NCBI GenBank assembly: GCA_936432065.2
Contig: OW386289.2
Coordinates: 94,981,736 to 95,045,735 of the forward strand
DNA from: Rutpela maculata
Lineage: Eukaryota > Arthropoda > Insecta > Coleoptera > Cerambycidae
Direction: 5' to 3'
Length of the DNA stretch: 64,000 bases
The translations under genes and the position numbers were made by a program. Within the stretch, counting starts at the first letter, position 1; each line of letters opens with the position of its first letter. Below, piece by piece: positions 56,526-64,000 of this stretch. Under the pieces are notes generated by a model. The model was not told the origin of the DNA. It worked only from the letters and a program-made list of their open reading frames with translations, and did not search any database.

Positions 56526-57790
56526 AATGTTTTTATTAAAAGCATGTGGAGACGCACATTATTTCTGTCATAATTTTTATGCTACAGAAACAGGCAAAGC
56601 TTAATTAACAGTACTATATTTTGGTCGTTAGCATTTTTGACATAATCGCCATAGTTTCTGAGATATATTTAACGTTTAATCTAATTACTTCATCTTATAA
56701 ACGTTTGGATATTAAACTTTCATATGCCTTAAATTATTAATTCAACAGAGATGAGAAAAAATAAAATTCATCATCAATTTATAAGCCTTCCATTTCTCTA
56801 GCATTTTTCCGCTAAATATGACATTTTTTAAGTTGTTCGATGAAAACCTGTTTTCTCAAGCTAAAATGGCACTGTTCAAGTCATTGTAACTAGGTGACTA
56901 TCAATTTATTTGAAGAATTGCATAAGATTTTTTTCTCAAAATTTTATTCTCTTTCAATCTAATGGCTATTATTTTATTTGTGGTTTCACCCCTTGAAAAG
57001 CATCAACACCCTATAAATTAGCAAACATCTCATAATATAGAAACGTTACTTTGATGCATTTACTATTAAACTATATTAAAAAAAAACTGTACTACTTTAC
57101 CACTGTAATAAGAGGTTACAATAGATGTGAAGGGTATCCAATATCACCCATGAATTCTACAGTGTTTTTATTAAAAGCATGTGGAGACGCACATTATTTC
57201 TGTCATAATTTTTATGCTACAGAAACAAGCAAAGTTTAAATAACAGTACTATATTTTGGTCGTTAGCATTTTTGACATAATCGCCATAGTTTCTGAGATA
57301 TATTTAACATTTAATCTAAATACTTCATGTTATAAAATTTTGGATATTAAACTTTCATATGGCCTAAATTATTAATTCAACAGAGATGAGAAAAAATAAA
57401 ATTCATCATCAATTTATTAGCCTTCCTACTGATCTCTAGCATTGTTCCGCTAAATATGACATTTTTTAGGTTGTTCGATGAAAACCTGTTTTCTCAAGCA
57501 AAAATGGCACTGTTCAAGTCATTGTAACTCGGTGACTATCAATTTATTTGAAAAATTGCATACAATTTCTTACTCAAAATTTTATTCTCTTTCAATTCTA
57601 ATGCTTATTATTTTATTTGTGGTTTCACCCTTTGAAAGCATCAACACCCTATATATTAGCAAACATCTCATAATATAGAAAAGTTACTTTAATGCATTTA
57701 CTATTAAATTATATTAAAAAAAAACTGTACTACTGTACTAAGAGGTTACAATAGATGTGAATTGTATCCAATATTACTCATGAATTTATT
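56526..57790. repeat. Tandem duplication, 635-bp unit
   Basis: Copy 1 about 56526-57160 and copy 2 about 57161-57790 align with an offset of 635 bp: TTTTTATTAAAAGCATGTGG, TATTTTGGTCGTTAGCATTTT and AAGAGGTTACAATAGATGTG occur in both. Copies have scattered substitutions and small indels, so the duplication is older than the one at 8.6 kb. ORFs here have no domain. Confidence 0.9.
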
Positions 57791-58843
57791 AACAGTCCCT
57801 GATTGTGCTGCCATTAATTATTTACAAAAAATATACTGTTTCACACAATACCGACGTCAAAGCGATTTATTGTGCAGTGTGCAGTGTGGTGATAAAATAT
57901 AAACCGTATTCGATAGCTCTGAGAGTACACATTTTTTATAAAAACCAACTGACTCGATTTGATTTTAATATCCGTTGTATTACCAACTGTCATTATTCAA
58001 TCAGATCACTGCACAAATTATCTTTAAAACCCTCAGACATATCGCGCTTTAGCTATAAAACACTAGATAAGCTTTTTTATTATCAACAATAGGTATGTTC
58101 ACTAATTTTCAATTATAACGAAATTCGAAAGCTTTAATGGTCGGTAAAGCTTTAATGGTCTGTATAACCAACACAGAAACTCTTAAAAATTAAAATCCAA
58201 TTAAATAAACCCAGAATAAAAATGCCGATTTAGCGAGGCTAGAAAACGTACCCTACGCGAGACTAGCGTGTGACGTCACTTACCTACCTGATGCGCACGT
58301 AAGCCACACTGCTCTGATTGTTTTTGGCCGTAGGTTTCGCTATACTTAAATGTAAAATGACACATCTCTCTGATAGAAATGCCAGCGTCCTACCATTTGC
58401 ATAGCGCAAGCACTGGCGCCGTACTCTCCATAGAGCAAGTGACGTCAGAGAGCGTTCAGCGAATTTAAATAATTACGGTATATTCGTATGGATTTTTTCA
58501 ACAGAACGCTTTTTTAGAATGTCCTTAAATTTTATACATGTAATTTGGATGTTTTTATTGTGTTTAAACAAGATTTAATTTTCTTGTGAACATCCCTGTT
58601 ACTAGTTAAAAACATATTATTTTTCTGAATTGTGGAAAATATCGTTAATAAAACCTCTTCCTAAAACAAATATTCCCAAGCTATGCGGTGAATATCTCCC
58701 AACCAGTGCATTACCTACAATGTCTAAAAATTCTAGAGAAAGTCATTCAACAGCAGCTGTACGATTTTTTTATTAATACAGTCAGTAGGGCATCTGTGAA
58801 TAATTCCTACAAGGAATTTTGTATATAAAAGGTTGATAGATGA
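57791..58843. other. Unassigned; GC-richer patch at 58.2-58.5 kb
   Basis: The 95-codon ORF at 57805-58092 has no recognisable domain. 58230-58470 is GC-richer and has two TGACGTCA-type sites (58271, 58440) and TTTGCAT (58397); it may be a promoter-like region or an element end. Confidence 0.3.
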
Positions 58844-58855
58844 AGCCTTTACTAT

Positions 58856-59415
58856 GCCACCGTCCGACGATCCACCCCCACGGAAGAGACATGACGATCA
58901 CCCAACCACCCACCCAAGACCCTGCGGGTACCGGACAAACAACCGTCCAGTACCTGTAGTCCCCCTAGCTCCGGGCAGACCAAAAATGCTACCAAAGCAG
59001 TTAGGTCTGCCCTTCCTCGAGCTACACAGCTCATCCTTACCCTACCGATGATCCGGACGACAGGATGCCTCTTGGCATCTTGTGTACCGGCAGTCACTCC
59101 CGCCACAAACCCAAAAACACCCAACAGACCGATGACTACCCCCCGGGGGGCAAACAAGCTGGCGAAGAAAAGAAGACGAAGACAGAAGAACGCCAGAAGA
59201 GGCCTTAGCCAGCAAGGTCCAACGAGCCAGGACCCAGGGAGGTGGGCCGAAATCGTCTGCACCGCTCACATTTGTGAGTGGGGCCGACGGAAAGTAAGCT
59301 CGCCCGCCCTGCACGAGGCTGGTCCCCGGTCTACAGCGATGTATTGGGGTAAAGGGCAATAGTCCTGCCCGGCCCCAGTCATCCGAGACCGACATCTTTA
59401 GCCAAGAATATTGGC
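58856..59415 (+). mobile_element. GC-rich 560-bp insert with 12-bp TSD
   Basis: The insert is flanked by identical 12-bp sequences GCCTTTACTATG (58844-58855, 59416-59427). It is far more GC-rich than its surroundings and similar in composition to the LINE fragment at 63.2-64 kb. In pieces it encodes proline- and arginine-rich peptides (MPPSDDPPPRKRHDDHP, AKKRRRRQKNARRG), as LINE ORF1 regions often do. It has no poly-A or simple 3' tail. A 12-bp duplication fits target-primed reverse transcription. Best guess: internally deleted LINE or LINE-dependent element; unproven. Confidence 0.5.
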
Positions 59416-59441
59416 GCCTTTACTATGTGGTAGTTCATTAT

Positions 59442-60080
59442 CACAGGAACGAATTAAAACACTAGGTACTATGTTTTTACCACTATATTTATACAAAATT
59501 GTGACTCAGTTTCGACAATTACGTCATTATCAAACAATGATTCAAAATTGAATGAATTACAGAAGGTTTGGTATCTGCTTAAATAGATAATAATTAATAC
59601 AAATGTTATCAAGAAATAGTATAAATATGATTACAACAATGGTGAATTCTTAGAATATTGATTAAGGTGGTTATTTTACAATCTAAAATTGTTACTATTT
59701 TTGTATTTACTAATTTCTAGGGCTTCTATCCTACACTTCGCCAATAAAGGCTTAAAACTTAATTTACTAGAAGCCCTAGAAATTAATAAATACAAAAATA
59801 GTAACAATTTTAGTTTGTTAAATGAACAAGTAGATGTAATGTGTTCACTCTTTTTCACCGCGGTCAAGCAAAAATAACCGCCTTAAAATCAATATTCTTC
59901 TATAGTCTTTCTTGGTAACATTTGTATTAATTATTATCTATTTAAGCAGGTACCAAACCTTCTATAATTTATTCAATTTTGAACCATTGTTTGATAATGA
60001 CTTAATTGTCGAAACTGCAGTCACAATTTTGTGTAAATATAGTGGTAAAAAACATAGTAGTGTTTTAATTCGTTCCTGTG
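59442..60080. mobile_element. Inverted pair of Penelope-like 3' ends
   Basis: The two halves are inverted copies: CACAGGAACGAATTAAAAC at 59442 and GTTTTAATTCGTTCCTGTG ending at 60080; TTTTTACCACTATATTTA and its reverse; an inner pair around ACTAATTTCTAGGGCTTCTA. Each half encodes outward-to-centre the peptide ALEI(N/S)KYKNSNNF, and the plus frame reads ILHFANKGLKLNLLEALEI, with LLNEQ further on. This resembles the end of the GIY-YIG endonuclease domain of Penelope-like elements. GATAATGAC...GTCGAAAC in each arm looks like part of their 3' UTR. The unit cannot encode an RT. Confidence 0.65.
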
Positions 60081-60327
60081 AATTTTATGTGGAGGGAGGT
60101 CACAATCATTAATTAATGTTTTTCATAAAAATATCGTTGCCGTTACTTTTGCTATGTTGAAGAAATGACTGTTAAAATAGATTTTTCTCAGTTATTATAC
60201 TCTTCGCAAAAACGAAGAGTATATTGTATTTGATCGGCACATTTCTAAAATCTAAATATCGCTCGTAGAGAAAAAAATTTCATATCATTGTGTTAGTGAA
60301 CGAATTCTGAACAACTTTCAAAATGTC

Positions 60328-60366
60328 CGTCTGTCCGTCCGTCCGTCCGTCTGTCCGTCCGTCCGT
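60328..60366. repeat. (GTCC/GTCT)n microsatellite
   Basis: About ten 4-bp units of GTCC or GTCT. Confidence 0.9.
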
Positions 60367-60699
60367 CACGTTTCTTGTAAGCACGATAACTCAAGAAAGA
60401 AAAATCCAATTATACTGAACTTTGGACAGTAAATTAGTGTTAGCTAGAGGAAGAACCCTATTGTTTTTGAACAAAATCGATAGGCAAATAAAAATATTAT
60501 TAATGATTTAAATTTGAAAAAATTTTTTTTTGATTTTTATATTTTTGTAATTTAATAGAAATCTGGTGAAATGATATTTCATTTTAATATCTAAATATTT
60601 ATATATTTCGCAAATATACATTTCATAATGTAATATGCAATCGTGAAAATATGATTTTAGCTCGTGTCTTATAATGTAAAAATTTACATTTTTTTACGT

Positions 60700-60776
60700 G
60701 TAAGATGGTGGTGTAGTTCTTACGCTTTTGACTTGGAATCCAAGGGTTCCGGGTTCGAAACCCAAATGGGGTATGG
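60700..60776 (+). ncRNA. tRNA-like sequence (pseudo-tRNA or SINE promoter)
   Basis: GGTGGTGTAGTTCTTACG resembles box A with D-loop. GACTTGGAATCCAAGG gives an anticodon-arm-like hairpin (a loop CTTGGAA would carry TGG). GGTTCGAAACC (60752-60762) is a perfect box B (GGTTCGANNCC). The acceptor stem does not pair well, so a functional tRNA is unlikely; an RNA polymerase III promoter inside a mobile element is more likely. Confidence 0.55.
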
Positions 60777-61289
60777 TATAGTTTTTTTTTATTTTTACTT
60801 TATTTTACACTGAGTATTTTACCAACTAAGTTCGTACTATAAAATTGAAAATGTCTAAAACTAACATTATTTACAAAATACTGCGAAGAGTATCCTATAG
60901 AATGTGTAACAGTTATATAAAAAGTTCAGTGAACAGGCGAAGAGTACGTTTTTAGCTTGTTTATTTTCCTATTAGTTCTACCCTAAAACTAGGTATTACT
61001 AATATTGTAGAAAATGAAAAAAGCTACAACTTTTATTTAAACAATTTTTTCCTATTATTAATATTTTACGATTTACAGCCATCAGAATGGTGAAAATTTG
61101 TGCTTCGCTGAAGATTTCTGCAATTCAATTTGCAAAATCTCTCTGCCCCCGTTGCTCTTATGTTGTAATTAGTTATTGTCAATAGTGTGAATTATAAAGA
61201 TTCCCAAAAATTTTGTTTAAACAATTTTCTTCCGCGATGAACTGTTTTAAAATTACAGCAGCTTGAAGTTTGAAAAATAATAAAATTTT

Positions 61290-62060
61290 CGAGTTGCTGT
61301 AATTTTTAAACAATGATAGTGGAAAAAAATTGTTCAAAACAAAAATTTTAAGATCTATAATGTTGATAATAGCTAATTACTGCGTAGGCACAATGGGGGC
61401 TGAGATAATTGCAACAACCTGCAGTGAGGTATAAATTTTCACATTTTTAGGCTACTGTAAATCGTAAAATATTAACAGTATAGAAAAATATCGTGTTGAC
61501 AGATCAGTAAAAACTCGAAAAATTCTGACAAAATTCATTATTTTAAAGAAACAATACCTCTGTAAGTCAATTTTATTAATTATGAAAAAATAATAATGAG
61601 TATTAATAACGTCGGAACAACGGGGCAGATATTTTTCCAAAACTCAAGAACATTTTTCAAAGTTTGAGCTGCAGTAATTTTTAAACGATTGACCGTAGAA
61701 GAAAATTGTTTAAACAGAAGTTTTGGGAAAGTTTATAATCTACAAGGTTTATTATAGCTCATTACTGTGCATGGGCAACGAGATCACAGATAACTGTAAA
61801 AATCTACAGCGAAGCATACCATTCTGATGGCTGTAAATCGTAAAATATTAACAATAGAGAAAAATAGTTTAAACAAAAGTTTAAGTATTCTTAATTTTCT
61901 ACAATATTAATATTACTTAATTTTAAGGTAGAACTAACAGGAATAGATACAATTGAGAAAAACCTGTTTTGACGGTCATTTTTTCAACCCATCTTATATT
62001 GTATAAACAAAAATACCTTGTAGGAATTATTCACAGGTCAAATGACAGATTGACTATATC
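61290..62060. repeat. Dispersed repeat shared with 42.6-43.24 kb
   Basis: Matches 42590-43240 as described there, and is internally repetitive: AAATCGTAAAATATTAAC, CAATTTTCTTC/GAAAATTGTTTAAAC and GATAGTGGAAAAAAATTG-type pieces occur several times in both orientations between 61060 and 61910. Non-coding. Confidence 0.6.
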
Positions 62061-62089
62061 ATATCTAATTAACTCGTAGATAATATCGA

Positions 62090-62990
62090 TCTCTCAGTTA
62101 GGTTTTAGGAAGGGGAATAGTAACCCTACTCATGAATGTGTCAGAAAACATAACATCCCTTGATAATGACTTAGCCACAGGACTAGTGACTTTTCTAAAG
62201 CCTTTGATACTCTGGATCTGTAACAAACTTAATTCCTATCGATTTGATCCTGTTTCGGTAATTTTTTTCGTGTCGTATCTCACAAATCGACAGCAGAAGA
62301 ATTGTTTTCTAGAATTGATAATGTAACGTCCGGTGTGCCACAGGGATTCGTATTGGGCACTATATTGTTTTTAATTTATACATCGGATATTTTTGATAAA
62401 GTTGAATATTCTAATATACATGCATTTGCGGACGATACTCAAGTATCTTTTTCATTTGCTCCCAAAGAAGCTGAATGGGCCCGTGCCAAGATGAACCTTG
62501 TTCTTTCATCAATAGCTGACTTTTCTAAGGCACATAAACTGAAACTTAATTTTAACAAGTGTACCACTCTTCTCTTTTATTCAAGACGATCAGAGCAACT
62601 AGTAAAATCGTATATCTCAAATATTGCTAGAAACATTGGGGTTATAATGAGTACAAATTAACATTCCAAGAACACGTTTCGCTCTTAGCTGGAATATTAT
62701 AATGTATTTCCCTTGTCTTGATAAAGTATCAATATACAGGTTGCAAAAAATTTAAAACTATTGTTGTAGATTTGTTTTTGGCCTGGAAAAATACAACAGA
62801 GTACTTATCGCGAAAATAAAAGAACTAGGTTGGCTTAATGTTCAAAATGTATTCAAATATCATTTTTCAGTTTTCGTTGATCGTCTTCCTTATACCTCCT
62901 CATCTCATTACCTACGGGATAAAGTTTCCTTTAGACATAATGTCCGCCAATTAGATACCAGATAGTTATAGTAGTAAATTACCATTGTTA
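62090..62990 (+). pseudogene. Jockey-like LINE RT fragment
   Basis: Domain order over shifting frames: LGFRKGNSNPTHE (motif 2/3 start, about 62098), SKAFDTLD (about 62190-62215), then the open segment 62302-62661 with VTSGVPQGFVLGTILFLIYT, SDIFDKVEY, HAFADDTQ (catalytic FADD intact) and LKLNFNKC. Further on RFVFGLEKYNRVLIAKIKEL and GWLNVQNVFKYHF, then HYLRDKVSFRHN, resemble the C-terminal domain of jockey-clade ORF2. Frameshifts near 62190 and 62665 break it. Endonuclease part and 3' tail are not seen. Confidence 0.82.
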
Positions 62991-63189
62991 TATTTTCATC
63001 AACTGTGTTTACAATAATCTTTTTCATATAACAACCTTAGCGATGATATGACGTAATTTGCTCTAAAAAGTTTTTGTGAAAAAGTTAAATGATTTTCTTC
63101 TGAAATCGATAAATTTTGAATTATCTTGAACTGTGCGTATGTATGTATTTTAATAGGTTTGTACGGTCTCCCTCTTGCAACTGCGAAGA

Positions 63190-64000
63190 GATTCAAATGA
63201 TACCATATGGTCAAGAAGTACTGGAGCAGGTGTTACGGGAGACCAACCAGGGACAGATATCAGTCTGAACCTGGGCAGTACCGCAACGGTGTACCAAGCA
63301 GAAGTCACAGCCATAGAAATCTGTGCACAAGAAATGATCCGGAGGTCATATACTGACAAAAGAATCAGCATCATCACTGACAGTCAAGCAGCTATCAAAG
63401 CTCTGAATGCAGTAGAGATACGTTCCAAAACGGTAAAAGACTGCCTTGAATCCCTGGCGAAACTGGCGGAACACAACAGTATACAACTGGAGTGGGCGCG
63501 AGGACACCAGGGCAACGAATGCAACGAAAAAGCAGATAAGCTGGCCAAAGAAGACGCAAAAACAGCCTTGATGGGAACGGAGCCATCCTGCGGAATATCA
63601 TACAATGCCGCAAGAGGAATGGTAAAGGAACTATTGAGTCAGAAATATATCTTTTATTGGACCGGTGCGCCGGGGATGAGACAGTCACGTATGTTCATCA
63701 CCGGCGGATCATCCAAGACAAAGACTAACGAATTGCTAAAGCTGAGCAGAAAACAGCTGAGATATGCAGTGGAAATTCTAACAGGACACTGCATACTGAA
63801 CAGACACCTAACCAACATAGGTGTGAAGGATAATCCAGAATGCAGGATGTGTGGTGAGGATGAAGAAACTCCTCATCACATTCTATGTGAATGCCCAGTC
63901 TTGGTGGCTGGGAGATTTTCATACTTCGAGGGACTAACCGTGACCCCGGAAGAAATAGCCAGAGCTCCCATTGACCTTATACTCTCTTTCTGGAGAGAAA
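63190..64000 (+). CDS. 5'-truncated LINE ORF2: RNase H and CCHC tail (partial)
   Basis: An open frame runs from about 63190 off the window end. RNase H domain: GAGVTG near the start, YQAEVTAIEIC (catalytic Glu), IITDSQAAIKAL (catalytic Asp), LEWARGHQGNECNEKADKLA (His and last Asp). The first catalytic Asp (in the usual TDGS motif) is missing because coding similarity starts just after it, so the copy is 5'-truncated. Near 63840, CRMCGEDEETPHHILCECP is the C-x-x-C...H...C motif at the end of I/R1/jockey-group ORF2. GC content is clearly higher than in neighbours and no stop is seen, so it is young. RT should lie upstream but is absent. Confidence 0.85.

Larger units (their letters stand above)
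60203..60956. mobile_element. Element with ACTCTTCGC / GCGAAGAGT ends and tRNA-like core
   Basis: It begins TACTCTTCGCAAAAACGAAGAGTA (itself a small hairpin) and ends with GCGAAGAGTA at 60885 and again at about 60938. Inside are a (GTCC/GTCT)n run (60328-60366) and a tRNA-like segment. No protein coding. Class not assigned. Confidence 0.5.

Noticed and set aside
58852..59395. 136- and 117-codon minus-strand ORFs in the GC-rich insert
   Set aside because: High GC lowers stop frequency on all frames; neither shows a recognisable domain.
60700..60776. Functional tRNA gene
   Set aside because: Box B is perfect but the acceptor and T stems do not pair properly, and it lies inside a mobile element.
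63384..63922. Minus-strand ORFs over the last LINE
   Set aside because: Antisense shadows of the RNase H/CCHC frame.

Overview
The window looks like repeat-rich, AT-rich chromosomal DNA from an insect. The evidence is a 54-bp GT-AG intron, insect-type transposon families (mariner relatives, hAT, Crypton, Penelope-like, Ty3/gypsy, several LINEs) and many miniature inverted-repeat elements. A beetle or another insect with a large genome is plausible, but this is inference. I found no convincing host gene. Nearly everything I can identify is a mobile element, a fragment of one, or a repeat, and most coding sequences are broken.

Layout. 1-3.7 kb: degenerate ~84-bp repeats, a possible but unproven small first exon, then unassigned DNA. 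3.7-7.3 kb: a transposase-like pseudogene (copy A of a CXC-domain family) split by a 2.8-kb hAT element, which itself carries a 284-bp hAT MITE. 8.3-9.4 kb: a LINE scrap and a 373-bp tandem duplication. 10.0-13.75 kb: the 5' part of a Ty3/gypsy element (primer site, Gag, protease, RT) fused in frame to the 3' part of a LINE. 14.7 kb: a SINE with a 5S rRNA-derived head. 15.6-18 kb: inverted-repeat elements. 19.1-21.0 kb: copy B of the CXC-domain family, between ~270-bp TIRs. 21.4 kb: LINE RT on the minus strand. 23-26.4 kb: a hAT foldback and a second hAT element with a nested MITE. 27.8-33 kb: a mariner-type MITE, a foldback, and copy C of the CXC-domain family (the most complete, 3.8 kb, ~240-bp TIRs). 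35-41.8 kb: ~77-bp tandem repeats, a tRNA-like SINE, a young deletion-derivative Ty3/gypsy on the minus strand with nearly identical LTRs, inserted between two head-to-head LTR ends of another family, then a decayed mariner with long TIRs. 42.6-51 kb: a LINE RT split by a large concentric palindrome, then a 2.16-kb palindromic foldback. 50.9-53.4 kb: ~81-bp degenerate repeats and a Crypton-type tyrosine recombinase gene. 53.8-56.1 kb: a mariner with ~480-bp TIRs. 56.2-60.1 kb: a 635-bp tandem duplication, a GC-rich 560-bp insert with a 12-bp target duplication, and an inverted pair of Penelope-like 3' ends. 60.2-64 kb: an element carrying a tRNA-like sequence, dispersed repeats, and two LINE fragments, the last running off the end.

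The genes do not form an operon or pathway; the window is a record of nested insertions. Most distinctive are the three related CXC/EEAD-DTD elements (possibly Academ-like), the Ty3-LINE in-frame chimera, the 5S-headed SINE, and the number of large palindromes.
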